64,000 nucleotides of DNA from Fagopyrum homotropicum (lineage: Eukaryota > Streptophyta > Magnoliopsida > Caryophyllales > Polygonaceae): contig BSWB01000001.1 of NCBI GenBank assembly GCA_033239125.1, positions 113,330,916 through 113,394,915 on the forward strand, written 5' to 3'. A program made the position numbers and the translations under genes. Each line of letters opens with the position of its first letter. The stretch's first letter is position 1. The notes beneath the pieces were generated by a model, which did not search any database, was not told the DNA's origin, and was given only the letters and a program-made list of their open reading frames with translations. Shown here piece by piece: positions 45,301 through 56,826 of this stretch.

Positions 45301-46217
45301 CTGTTGACCCTGCTACAGGCTTCCATTCTTTGGATATTGGCGTCGCGGTTTCTTTCAAACTTCTTATATCTCTGAGGAGGTCAAAACCTCCCCCATGCTA
45401 GTAGGGTCTGCCTTTTCGCTTTTACACTCAATTGTAGGTCTTCATTCCGTGCACCTTAGATTCTCATATCCGGATTGACACTCTGTCGCTTCTGGTTTCT
45501 TATGCCCATAATGGTCTATGGGGCATCTATTCCGCTTGTAATGTCCTTGATTCCGCAATCTTGGTTGTACTCCATTCTACTTGGTACTTGCTCCAATATT
45601 GTTATCTCTAATCTGCACTCTTGTCGTCTCTTTCATGGTTCTTCTAATTCATCTCTCAGCTTCATACAACCAAGTCCCTTGTATGACCTTCTATTTCTTC
45701 TATCTGAGTTGACTCGGGAATTCTTCCTCATTTGATTGTACCTATGGTCAAAATTATCTCCACATCTTTACTTCTTCGCATATTAGTTCTTTGGATGGTT
45801 AACAAGGGTTACTAGGACGCCCACCCGAGTATAATACTTGATCCAAGGTCCGAGTTTTTTGTCTCGTGTTGAAAACTCTTCAAGTCTGCTACCGATTTAT
45901 CATGAGGCGATAATCGCTTCATGATATCATAACTAAAGGGTATAATATATCCTTTAGGATACTAACGTACTACACTTATACATATATATAACATACATTA
46001 ATACTCATCATAGTAAGTCTATATGCTAACTCATATCGATCTAAGTTGTAGAGATCCACGGAGAGCGATGGTGGTCCAACGTACTACTAACCCAACAACC
46101 CGACTATGCTCGTGTAAAAACATAAATCCGTTTTGAAAATTTTAGACCCCTTTCGGGTTCTAGTTATTTTATACAATCGGTATTTCAGAAGATTTCAAGT
46201 GCCATTGTTGCCAACCC
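42358..46217 (-). other. Interior of chromovirus G, decayed or non-coding
   Basis: No ORF above 90 codons gives a recognisable domain. On the minus strand at about 45570-45490 a broken frame reads NQGHYKRNRCP, like the second half of a gag zinc knuckle, so a decayed gag is likely in 44400-45700. No RT, RNase H or integrase motif was found by eye in 42360-44400. It could be a large retrotransposon derivative (LARD) or a strongly decayed autonomous copy. Confidence 0.55.
44470..45515 (-). repeat. Diverged tandem duplication in chromovirus G interior
   Basis: Two units with an offset of about 522 bp. Anchors: ttctttagttcgt at 44475 and 44997, ggttaccttggactct (about 44693) and ggttaccctggactct (about 45211), and cattaagttgtaagtctcc (44902) against cactcaattgtaggtcttc (45425). 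The units differ at many positions, so the duplication is much older than this insertion. Confidence 0.75.
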
Positions 46218-46232
46218 AGAGCTCTAATACCA
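46218..46232 (-). promoter_or_regulatory. PBS of chromovirus G (tRNA-iMet)
   Basis: The minus strand reads TGGTATTAGAGCTCT; one difference (T for C) in the core TGGTATCAGAGC. Confidence 0.85.
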
Positions 46233-46235
46233 TAT

Positions 46236-48852
46236 TGTAACACCCCAAATTCTGAGAACTCGGGGAGCTACTGGTTAGGACCTCACAATGGGTCCCGACC
46301 TTAGTTTGACAACAATTTAACTTGGATCTTACAACAAGGCACAAAAGTATTTAAAACATTTGAAAACTTTAAACAATATATACATGAAGAATATGTATCA
46401 GCCTTACAAAGCAAAGGTACTAAAATGACACATAAGAAGAACAGAAGACATCCCGTCCCCAACTAAATATGTACGTGGACCCGGCTGACCATTCCCTCCG
46501 GATCTCTCTACAACTGTCTTAACCTGCAAGACATCTACAAGCGGTATAAAACCGTTAGCTAACATTCTATGTATAAGTATAAAGGCAAAAGCACAAACAC
46601 ACAACATACACAATCAATATGCAACACTCAATCCTTTTATTATCTTTAATTAGGTGATAGGTTATTACTAATGATACTTATTTTGTGACACGAGGGATTC
46701 CCAAACCTCGCCCTTATCCCCGTTTACCAACGCGGAATGGCACTAATGCATTTGACCGTCTACCGGACTGGGCTGGTCGCAGGGAACCTCCTAGACTCTC
46801 GCAACAGCTAGGCAGATGATGTCACGACCCGTTATCATACACTTGGGTCAATTACGTAAATAATAAAGTCGACCTAATCCGGTTTCGTTGTTTATCATAA
46901 CTAACAAACACCACTCATACACATTACACTCATACAAGAAAGCCTGCTAAGTAAGTCCGTGGACTTACCTGAATCAGATCTCGACTCTATTAATCACAAC
47001 TCAATCTGTAACTGTATAACTCGGTTGCCTGTCAAATGAGGCAAGTGGATCAACACATATCCAATATACTTAGAAGTCTAAGACTTCTAAGATATAAGAT
47101 CCTATGGGAAGAGAAATATACTAAAATACACGTCTAAGGTAAAATGACCATTTTACCCTTGGTCTCGAATCTTCTAAAAATATCGTAATATGTACTTAAA
47201 TTCTTACTTGAGACTGACTATCATATTCTAACTCTTAAAGTTGAGTTTAGGTCAAGCCTAGAACATTACGTGTTTTTCTTTAACCTTCTAAAAAGGTCAC
47301 TAGGGTCCAACTTTGGCTTCAAACAAGATCCTTCAACTAATTCCCAAAATTCCGAGGAACAACTAAACGTATCAAACCATATCTACTCCTAGTTAGGATG
47401 GCTAAAAGTCCAAAATACGTATAACTAAGACATGTCGATATATATATTTAATCATAACAACCTACACAGTTAAAAACAAAGAGAAGGAACGCTTAGTCTA
47501 ACTACTCACCACCAAACTCTAGGTTTGACGAAAAGTCTACTAAGATAATTTCTTCACATAAGTTATTATTGAAATTTTGAGAACTTATCCATGTTCTTAT
47601 CTCTACTATCAAATCGTCCTCATAGTTAGCCAACAAGCATTCATCTATTACCGTCATACTATTTGTTTTTAATACATGCACCTTACATACTAACTCACAA
47701 CTTACATATCTTTCACAAGCACTCTAAACCTATACATCTCACAACTTTCAAATAGAACTAATTTCCCCTAACAATTCTTCCTCCATCAAAGGTTCTAAAA
47801 ATTTCCACTTTCCAAATCAACTTATCGTACATCACAATCTAAGGAGTCAAACAAAATAAGACAATAAAAAAAATATAGTTACAAACCAGATTCAATTTAT
47901 AAAAAAAATCCCCAATTCTGCAATTTTAGGGTTACTACGGTCCAACTCACCCAAATCAGATTCAATCGAAACGAGGTAGGTTTGCTGGTTGTGATACAAG
48001 GGCGGCGGCGGACTGGTGCACGTGCTGGCGGAACACCGGCGGCGGCGGCGGTGGAGCAACAACAGTGGAACAACCACGTTTTGCGAAGGGTTCTCGCGAC
48101 GATGTCCCGGCGGCGACTCCTGCGCAGCACAACGGCAACAAAACGGAAGGACGGAGGCGAACCATAACAATCGGGTCCCTGGTGGTTGTTGCCGGAGATG
48201 TCGGGCGGCGTTGAGTCGTCCAGGCGACTTCTAGCGCAGAGGGGACAACACTGCGGTGAGGGAGTTCGAAGGGAGGGAGAGAAGGTGAGGGTAGAGAGGA
48301 GCAGAGGTGTAGACCCGCAGTAGGTGGTGGCCGGCCAAGTGGGCGGCGTTGGCTCCGGTATGTGACGGTTGAGGGTTCAAGGAGGAAGAAGAGTTGAAGG
48401 CAGAAGGTGGCAGCTCACAGGAACTGCGTGAGAGAAGGAAAGAGATGGCGGCCAGATAGATGAGATAGGTCAAAAGAAATTAAAAAATAAAAATAAAATA
48501 AAGGAGAATTCCAGCTGCTCTCATCCAATGGGCCAGCGGGCCTGTCTTGATGGCCCAGCTGGTTGTCTTGATGGGCCCGACTGCCCATCTTCACAATTAA
48601 AAAGAAGTGTTTAAATAAAATGAAATAAAACCACGGAAAAGTCTAAACCGGTCGAATTTCCGGGAATAAAATTTTTGGTTATTACATCAGTTCCCCCTTA
48701 AAATAAGTTTCGTCCCGAAACTTAGGACAATGTACTTAATTAAATGACTTCCATAAATTAAACTTGTATATCCTAGTCTCAATAAATTTAAAATTTTGTT
48801 TTCTAAACTCTTGTAACCCTATCAAAATGTAACGAAAAATTCGGTCGTTACA
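46236..48852 (-). repeat. 5' LTR of chromovirus G
   Basis: 2,617 bp, nearly identical to 39725-42342, with the hairpin at 47069-47091 and the GC-rich island at about 47995-48400. The sense promoter should lie here, but I could not fix a TATA box. Confidence 0.93.
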
Positions 48853-48857
48853 TTGTG

Positions 48858-50820
48858 GATGGTAAGGGTTGGCGATCTTTTGAGTCACCCCATACTTAGC
48901 TAGTAGAGCTTCGAATCGTCGGGCAATGTAGTGAGAGCCTCCATCACTAATGATGGTCCGTGGTGTCCCAAATCGTGGGAAAATGGTCTTGTTAAAGAAC
49001 TTAACCACAACCATGGCATCATTAGTAGGAGAGGCAATTGCTTCATCCCATCTCGAAACATAATCTGCAGCTAGAAGTATGTATTGGTTTCCACAAGATG
49101 ATGGGAAAGGTCCCATAAAGTCTACTCCCCAAACGTCAAAAATCTCTACCTCTTGAATGTTGTTAAGAGGCATCTCGTTTCTCCTAGATATGTTCCCTGT
49201 TCTTTGACAAGCATCACAGCAAGAAACAAAGGTTTGCACATCTTTAAATAAAGTTGGCCAAAAGAATCCAAATTGCAATACCTTAGCGCTAGTCTTGTTC
49301 GAGCTAGCGTGTCCTCCACATGGTAGTGAATGACAATGACGGATGACATTTTGCATCTCGTCTTCCGGCACACATCGTCGAATGATGCCGTCAGGAACTC
49401 TCTTAAAGAGGAGAGGTTCATTCCAAAAGTATTCCCGAACATCCTTAAAGAACTTCTTTCTTTGTGCATAGGATAATCCGGGTGGTAATTCCTGGCAAAC
49501 CAAATAGTTAACAAAATCAGCAAACCATGGTTCATTACCTTTAGTGATCTTGTCGATGCACTCCTCTATGATATGTAAATGCTTGTCCAGAAAGGAGTCA
49601 TCTATGGGTAGATTGTCGTCCTCTAGACGTGGTAGACGACTCAAATGATCCGCAACAGAATTTTCCGAACCCTTCTTGTCACGGATCTCTAGATCGAGTT
49701 CTTGTAGGAGAAGAATCCATCTAATTAGTCTTGGTTTCGCATCCTTCTTTGCAAGTAGATACCGGATCACAGCATGATCCATGTATACAATCACCTTTGC
49801 ACCTACAAGATAAGAACGAAACTTTTCAAATGCATATACAATTGCTAGAAATTCTTTCTCGGTAGTGGCGTAGTTGAGCTGCCCTTCATCTAGCGTCTTG
49901 CTAGCATAGTAGATAGCATGGGTTCGTCCTTCCTTCATTTTCCCAAGCACAGCTCCTATAACTACGTCACTTGCATCACACATAACCTCGAATGGAAGAT
50001 TCCAATCCGGAGGTTGGATGATCGGGGCTGAGATTAGAGCTTCCAGAATCTTATAAAACGCATCTAAACATTCCTGCGAAAAATCAAAAACTACATCCTT
50101 CATCAATAGATTAGTAAGCGGCTTTGATATCTTAGAGAAATCCTTTATAAAGCGTCTATAAAATCCAGCATGTCCTAGAAAACTTCTTATCCCTTTCACA
50201 GAAGATGGAGGATGAAGCTTTTCTATAGTCTCTATGTTAGCCTTATCTACTTCAATCCCTCTACTAGAGATCAAGTGTCCTAATACAATGCCTTCTTTCA
50301 CCATAAATTGACACTTCTCCCAATTAAGAACTAGGTTAGTGTCTTCACACCTTTGTAGCACAAGAGCAAGGTTAGAAAGACAATTATCGAAAGAGGAACC
50401 ATAAACAGAAAAGTCATCCATGAATACCTCCATGATTTCCTCTATATACTCCGAGAAGATAGCCATCATGCACGTTTGAAAGGTGGTTGGGGCGTTGCAA
50501 AGCCCAAACGGCATTCTCCTATAAGCAAACGTACCCCACGGGCACGTGAATGTGGTCTTCTCTTCATCTTCCGGATGTATCGGGATCTAAAAGAAACCAC
50601 TATAACCGTCAAGATAACAGAAATGTGAGTGTTGTGCTAACCTCTCAAGCATTTGGTCGATGAATGGTAGTGGGAAGTGATCCTTCCTCGTTGCGTTGTT
50701 TAGCTTGCGGTAGTCTATGCACATCCTCCATCCCGTTACGGTTTGTGTAGGAATGAGTTCGTTGTTCTTGTTGGTAATGACCGTCATTCCACCTTTCTTT
50801 GGAACCACCTGTACGGGACT
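48858..50820 (-). pseudogene. pol: Athila-C RT, RNase H and integrase N-terminal half (inverted)
   Basis: One minus-strand frame from 50808 to the chromovirus G junction, about 650 codons, with one internal stop at about 50587-50589 (CAG to TAG in the FFQIP block). Motifs in order: VPKKGG, FCYLDGYSGFF, MPFGLCNAPTTFQ, catalytic FMDD, RNase H VMCDASDVVIGAVLG, VIVYMDHAVIRYLL (the Athila-A Thr is Met), ADHLSRLPRLE, integrase zinc region with CDACQRTGNISRR, VWGVDFMGPFPSS, and IISDGGSHYIARRF up to PYHPQ. It is highly similar to the Athila-A pol. RT starts only at SPVQVVPKK because the inversion border is at 50820. Confidence 0.93.
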
Positions 50821-51178
50821 CTCAAATCTTTGTTCGTTAATCGTTTCGAACGATTATTGAGCCCAAAGTGAAGCAAATTCAATTATCTACAAGATCCAAT
50901 CAACAAATCGAGTGGCCAATCATTGGAGAAGACGGAATTTGGATTTTAAAAATCCAAAACCTAGGTTTTTCTCTCTTTCTTTACTTTGTCGATTTGGCTA
51001 AATTTTTGCAAGAATTTTTAGGAGAACTGATTGGAATTGGATTGGAATTAGTCTAGGGCTGTTGTCTGGTGAATTTGGTGTCAATTGATTTCGTTTTGAG
51101 AAATTCAGAGCCGAACCACGGTCTCTGGGTAAACCACGGCCGTGGAATTGAAGAACAGGCCGTAATTTTGGGACTGAA
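50821..51178 (+). other. Athila-C leader before ORF3
   Basis: Forward sequence resumes here and is colinear with 5845-6205 of Athila-A. A dyad group at 51112-51165 (aaccacggtctctgg, then CCACGGCCGTGG at about 51135, then ggccgtaatttt) stands just before the ORF3 start. No other feature seen. Confidence 0.7.
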
Positions 51179-52710
51179 ATGGATTTAATTAGGAGAATGT
51201 CTACTAGAAGCAAGAAGAGGAAAGGTGATGCTTCCTCCTCCTCCCAAGTACCTCCTAGTGAGCCACCATCACCCCCACCCTCTAGAATTCCAAAGATCCA
51301 TGAGGATTACCTCGATGCCTTAAAAAGGATCGAGAAGAGGCCGGTCATAGGACCACGTTATTTGCTTCTTGAGAAGTTAGAGCCACTGAATGTGGTGAAT
51401 GACCTTACTTGGTTGCTAGATAGAGCAGGCTTGATTTCTTCTCCGCTATTAGGGAAGACGCATATGAGGAGATTACTAGAGAGTTTGTGATCTCTTTTGA
51501 GCATAGTCATATGGATAGGACAGTTTCCTTTCGGCTGATGGAGGAGAACTACGAGTTCTCGATCTTAGAGTTCGGAGCCTTCTTTGGGTTACAAGAGACC
51601 TTCAATGGTCGTTTTCCTAGCGGCGTATACGCTAAGGATTTCTGGGAAGAGATTGCTATGATCTATGCTAGCAAGGACCGTTGGCAACCTGCTGATACCA
51701 AGGCTAAGCTTATCTATCACTTAGCCTTGAAGATAGCCCATAGAGTACTTTCTGAGTTTCTATTCCCTAGGACCGAGACTCCTCATAAGATAAAGATGGA
51801 TAAGTTGTTTCTTTTGTATGCTATGTTGCACGGTAGACCTACTGACTGTGCTACCATCTTAGCTTCCACCATGAGTAAGCTCAAGAACAAGAGGGCTGGG
51901 AATATTGGATATGGTGGGATGGTCACCCACATTGCTAGATAGTTGGGGATTGATTTTTCTACTTGTACTAGGATAGCAGCTAGACCATTGGGACTTTAGA
52001 GCCTCATGACTAGAGGTTTGATCTTTCCTAGGCATATAGGTCCACCCACCGCTGCCATGCCTTGGGAGGATAGAGGAGGTAGAGGTGTTGCATGGCTCCC
52101 TGAGTATTCCATTATGGCTGGACGCCATAATTAGAAGCAGACATTCGCTGCCATGCATGCGAATAGGTTAGTAGCCCCTCCCTACGTCCCTCCTGAGGTA
52201 CTAGCTGCAGATGATGAGGAGATAGGAGGAGGTGATGGTTTTGAGGGAGGAGGTGAGGAGCATGACTTTGGCACTTTCCCGGATCAGCCGGCGCATTTCC
52301 CTGACCCTCCCAGACATTCACCTCGACCAGCTGGACATTAAGGAGCCTTCTCCTCTCGCCGTGCTTGCGTGAGTGAGAGGCCGACATGGATAGATGCCCC
52401 TCCTGATTGGTATAGATCACAGCCGGAGTGGATGGGAGCTCCACCGACATGGTATGCACAGTCTCCGTCTGCACCAGCACCACAGGATGCACCAGCTTGG
52501 TACAGCCAAGCACCGGGGTGGTACGAGCAGCTTCCGGATTGGGCTACCGACCTCTCCAGGAGAGTAGGAGCTTTGGAGGTCCGGCAGGACGCTAGAGATG
52601 TCCGAGCTGACGAGCATGACAAGATGATGAGAGACATCTACCGCCAGCAGTTTGGGCGGAACTTTGACTCCAGCTTCTTCCCGTTTCCACCACCACCAGC
52701 ACCACAGTGA
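51179..52710 (+). pseudogene. Athila-C third ORF (env position), degenerate but the fullest copy
   Basis: ATG at 51179, end TGA at 52708-52710, about 510 codons. The start is basic with a nuclear-localisation-like STRSKKRKGD, then a Ser/Pro-rich stretch (PPSEPPSPPPSR) and DYLDALKRIEKR. A frameshift near 51440-51480 leads to MDRTVSFRLMEENYEFS, FGAFFGLQETFNGRF, LIYHLALKIAHRVLSE and GNIGYGGMVTHIAR. In-frame stops are near 51940, 52000, 52131 and 52340. The C-terminus has a Gly/Glu-rich stretch, about eight W/Y-P repeats (PPDWYRSQPEWMGAPPTWYA) and a charged helix before Pro-rich FPFPPPPAPQ. I see no signal peptide or transmembrane helix. It resembles the Athila ORF-1 family; the function is unknown. 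Confidence 0.78.
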
Positions 52711-54051
52711 TGATCATGCATGATTGCTAGCATTAGCCGCTCCACCGCCGTCTTGTGAGTTCATTTTCTTTCTTTCTTTTCTTTACTTCTTTTTGAACAT
52801 TAGGGACAATGTTTGTCTCAAGTATGGGGTGGGGTGTGACTATCGTTTGTAATAACTCTACTCACTTTGCTTGCCTTGATTGAGAACACTTTGCATGTTT
52901 CATTTCATTGTCACATGTTTCATTATTGCATTGTATGAAAAAGCTTCTGAAAAACCATAAAAATTTGAAAAATTTTGAAAATTTTGTGCTTCTAAGAATT
53001 GAGATGATTCCTATGATAAATCTTACTTGTGGAATGAAATTTTTGATGATAATTGCATGCTTGAACGGAATTATGAATTGGAAAGAAATTGAATGATTTG
53101 TTTGTCTTTACTTGCAAATTTCGTAATGTGAGAACTTCATCTAAATCAATTTGAGAAATTGAGGTTGAAATTACATAATAAGTTCTTATGCTTCTTTATG
53201 AAATGATTAAGGCAATTCGACCTTTCTTCTTCCTTTCTTTGGTCATTTAGCCCCTCAATGAAATAATAGCCTCCCTTACCTATACGGGAATTGGAGGAGT
53301 TGATATTTGCCATGTTCGATGTGGGAGAGCCATGAAAGCAAAATTTTGCATTCAAAGAATAGAAAGAACTTGTAGGTTTGGGGAAGTCAATCATGACGAT
53401 GAGTAACTCGGCACCATTCACATAGCCAGGTGTTTGTGTCTTGCCAAAGTCGGATTGAGCGATATTCCTAGCGGATTATGGTATGTGCATCAAGGGTTTG
53501 AGGCATCTCGAAATTGAGAAACGCCAATCTCCTAGGCTTCGGTTTTTGTGCACCTCTGTCCATAACTCCAAAAGTAAAGTCGAAAAATGATGTGAAAAGA
53601 AGAGAGCAAAGCTCAAAAGTTGATGATGTTGCAAATTGAAATAAAAAGAAAAGAGTTAGTTGTCAACTTTCCCGGATTCATGCACCGCGCTCCTTATAAG
53701 TTTTCTCTTCTTTTCCGCATTCTAGACCTTACTTGAAAGTCCTTAAGATCAAAAAACTGTTATATGACTTAGTGATCTAAATTGAAGTTTCTTATTCTTG
53801 ATTTTGATGGTATTTGAAGGTTATGATGTTTGTTTTAAGGATTAAGTAGCTTGTGATATTTCTTTACTCTACATACTTTGGTTTGTGTATGTGAGCATTT
53901 TCAAGGATGATTGAAGCAAGGTTTGAGATTGATCTATTGACTAGAAGCACAATTATCTAAAAGATGTTTTGTTTTTGAGTTTGCATGCATATTTCATCCT
54001 AACTTATGTTCTAAAGCTTTTGAAAGACCTTGCTTGGGGACAAGCAAGTGG
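52711..54051 (+). other. Athila-C 3' non-coding region
   Basis: Colinear with 7593-8942 of Athila-A. It holds the PPT-like module at 52820-52836 and the conserved 56-bp block at 53401-53456. No ORF of note. Confidence 0.78.
53401..53456 (+). promoter_or_regulatory. Conserved 56-bp block (Athila-C copy)
   Basis: Two differences from Athila-A and four from Athila-B by eye, with no length change. Confidence 0.7.
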
Positions 54052-54067
54052 CAAGTATGGGGTATTT
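54052..54067 (+). promoter_or_regulatory. Polypurine tract of Athila-C
   Basis: caagtatggggtattt, immediately before TGTTAGCATG. Confidence 0.87.
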
Positions 54068-55735
54068 TGTTAGCATGAAATATTGCGATATTCTAGGCAC
54101 TTTTTCTAGTTGTTTTTCATTTATTATAGTGTTCATTGATAAGGCATTGAAGCATTTGTTAGCTAGTTTGTCTATATTTTTGATATGGAGGTCTACATTA
54201 GCTTTGTGTTAATTATAGGTGAATAAGAGCTAAAACCGAACCGTTTGAGAGAGATAGGAGAAGATTTGAGCACATCCAAGGATTAAGGACACATCAAAGA
54301 AGTCAAAGGAGATGCTAGGATGAGAAATGGCACTACACAAAGGAAAGCACAAGCAATTTACACTTCCACGCTCTAAAATACGGTCGTAGAGAAGTCGACG
54401 CCCAAAACCACGGTCGTGGATCTTGACATCATGAACGTGGAGTATTCCAGAGAGTTACACGGTATAAAGTACGGCCGTGGAAATCATATGGAACCGTAAT
54501 CCACTTCCATGCTCTAAACCACGGTCGTGGAACTCCATGAGACCGTGATTTAGGCGATCTTTTGTCAAATTAATTATTGCCACATCATTTACGCACATGT
54601 GCCGGACGGTTATTTTATCCTTTCTTATAAAAAGGCCGGAGGGGAGAGAATTTGGTACACGTGCTGAGGGTTGCATTAGACGTCCGGAGATTTGCGCTTG
54701 CAAACGGGATTCGCGAGGGTTTGAAGATTTGGAGTTGCTTGTGGCGAAGGTTACGCCTTTTGTCCTTAGGTTTGATTAGAAGACGGATTGACATCCCGTT
54801 CTTCGTTCTTATCAAGGATTGTTATTGGTTTGTGTTTATTCCAAATATGAAATACATTATTATCTTAGTGTGTGGATTTGAGATTGATTTCAGTTTTATT
54901 GAAGGTTTTCGAAGGTTTTCATCTTTCATTCTTCTTAAACTTGATTTTGATATTATAATGACAGTTAATGGCTAAAACCCTTTAGCAATTCTAAGGTGAA
55001 GGGTTGATAGTTGTGGCTTAGATGATGATAGATCGATCATAAACAGATTGGACCCTGAGAGTTTGAGAGATTTCGCCGACGAACCAAAATCACGGTTTGT
55101 TCTTGAGATTCCGCAGCCGTGGAACTCAAGATCTGCCCGTAATTTACACCAGTTTACGAACTTTGCTTTTACTTTGATCCAAGGTTAAAGATTAGCTTTA
55201 ATCTAGTCTAGCTTTGCCCTTTTCTAGATAGTAGTGAAGCCTCAACAACCTCTACTTCGATTTCGAGTGTCACAACCTTAATCGGTTTAGTTAGTCTTGA
55301 TCCTTGAGTTACAAGTTTGGGTATTTGAGATTAATTCTTGTCTTTAGATCCTTTCTATATTGAAGCCTCAACAACCTTTATAGAGAGTGTCTTTAGATAA
55401 GTCATATAAGGTTTTGGAACTTCACCGTACATTGCTTTACCTTAGCATACCTTTGCAACTCTTAACTCTGTCCTTAGTTCTTTATTAGTATATCTTGAAT
55501 CGATTGCCACAATTAGATACCTAGATCTTTAGGGTTGTTGTTTTCCCAATATTTGCAAAGCTTATTACATTTACTTGCTTGACGATTGCGAACTGAATTT
55601 ATTCCCCCCAAATCCCTGAGTTCGATACTCTGGAATTCTTGCTTTACTACGCCGATCCGTACACTGCGGGTTCGCTTGCTTGATTCTAGTTTTATAAATT
55701 TAAGACTTGATTGCACGCACGCTTCGAGGCGAACA
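54068..55735 (+). repeat. 3' LTR of Athila-C
   Basis: 1,668 bp, full length. TATA at 54626-54632, dyads at about 54410 (ccacggtcgtgg) and 54519 (ccacggtcgtgg), U5 signature near 55605-55715, end gcgaaca. The TSD acaac follows. Confidence 0.93.
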
Positions 55736-55740
55736 ACAAC

Positions 55741-56826
55741 TAAAGATGCGAATCGAGGACGAGATGCGTACGTTCTAGCAAGGTTGATAGTGGTATTCTA
55801 TTAAGATGTGAAGTTTTCTTTAGACACTCCTAAGCCTTGGAGTCAAGATGAGAAGAGTGATCGAACAAATTTCCAAAGACTTAAGACACTGTAAATTAAT
55901 CTTACAAGGTACTAATAAGTGAAGTGTCGACATTACGGGAATTATGAGAAGAATGGCATGGTGGAGATTCACGTGGAGTTGACCGGTTTTCGTTCGGATG
56001 ATAAGGCTAAGAAAGGCCATGAAGAAAGAAGAATGAGCAGACGTGATCATGAGAAGATAAGTGACGCAACAAGGAGCTTAGTTATGGAAAGACTCACCAC
56101 AACAATCAAGAGAAGCGCGAGCAACTTCTGAGGGACATTAGAGATTTTGAAGAGACACACTTACCAGTTATCATGAAGCACGGCTAAGCCTATGAAGGTG
56201 AATTATACGGCACGCGAGGTCGAGAAGAGTATGGTTGCTTATGGAAGAGGAAGAAAGCATAGAACATGGAAAAGTTGATGGAGTTGAGGTGGAGTACCCC
56301 AAGGAGGGTAGCCGCCAGGAGAGTAGTGACATGAAAGTGTAGAAGAATGGTAGGTCGTTGATCTGGGAGAAGGTTAACTATATGCTGATCGGTGACAACC
56401 AAGAACGCCCATGTGCGGGTTGTCTAATATGCGCCTATATTGGAAGAGTAGACAAGTCTATGACATGAAGGATGGGTAACGAGAGCTTTAAGGATTTCCG
56501 GTGGTTCGGTGTAAGTTGTAAGGTGGTATGTCAACTGAAGTATGAATGTTCTAATCAAGAAATGATTATTAGTTCAAGAAAAGTGTTTTTATAATACCTC
56601 CTAGTGAGTGATGGTAATGACCCTTTTTGTGACCTTCTTAGGCCTTGAAATTGGCATATGGAAGAATGGTGCAGATTGAAACCTTTAAGGCTTGAGCTTG
56701 ATAAATGATCTATTGGAACCGAAGGAACGTGAAGCTTCCCCAACTGCTTTACGCAAATGGGAATATAGGTAAAGACGATGCATGGTGTTTCGTTCTTATG
56801 AAACGAGTGATAGGTGTCCCGAACAA
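55741..56826 (+). other. Chromovirus F internal region, second part
   Basis: Continues from 37745 after Athila-C and matches about 59711-60830 of chromovirus H (aaagatgcgaatcgaggacg against aaaggtgtgaatcaaggaag). Short frames only; no domain recognised. It is cut at 56826 by chromovirus H. Confidence 0.72.

Larger units (their letters stand above)
39725..48852 (-). mobile_element. Chromovirus G (Tekay-like), complete by ends, short non-coding-like interior
   Basis: 9,128 bp with perfect TSD ttgtg (39720-39724 and 48853-48857). LTRs 39725-42342 and 46236-48852 differ by roughly 33 small changes by eye in 2,617 bp (about 1.2-1.3%), mostly transitions, so it is the youngest insertion here. Minus orientation is shown by the PBS (46218-46232) and PPT (42343-42357). 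The interior is 3.9 kb instead of the 5 kb or more expected for gag-pol and has no long ORF, so the element probably moved in trans. Confidence 0.92.
37746..55735 (+). mobile_element. Athila-C: LTR-complete Athila element with inverted pol and no gag
   Basis: 5' LTR 37746-39132, truncated PBS 39139-39149, then RT-RH-IN in reverse orientation (39167-50820, holding chromovirus G), then leader, ORF3, 3' region, PPT and 3' LTR 54068-55735 in forward orientation. Both sides carry acaac (37741-37745, 55736-55740), so the whole 18 kb (about 8.9 kb without chromovirus G) inserted as one unit. Gag, protease and the first part of RT are missing. The inversion borders are near 39150-39167 and 50820. Confidence 0.92.
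22971..56826 (+). mobile_element. Chromovirus F (Tekay-like), split by three later elements
   Basis: Pieces: 5' LTR left part 22971-23426, LTR right part 34594-36921, PBS 36925, internal sequence 36922-37745 and 55741-56826. The gaps are filled by Athila-B, Athila-C and, at the right, chromovirus H; its 3' end is beyond the window. The two internal parts join at one copy of acaac and are colinear with 58847 to about 60830 of chromovirus H. The left flank acatt (22966-22970) is the expected TSD. Confidence 0.82.
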
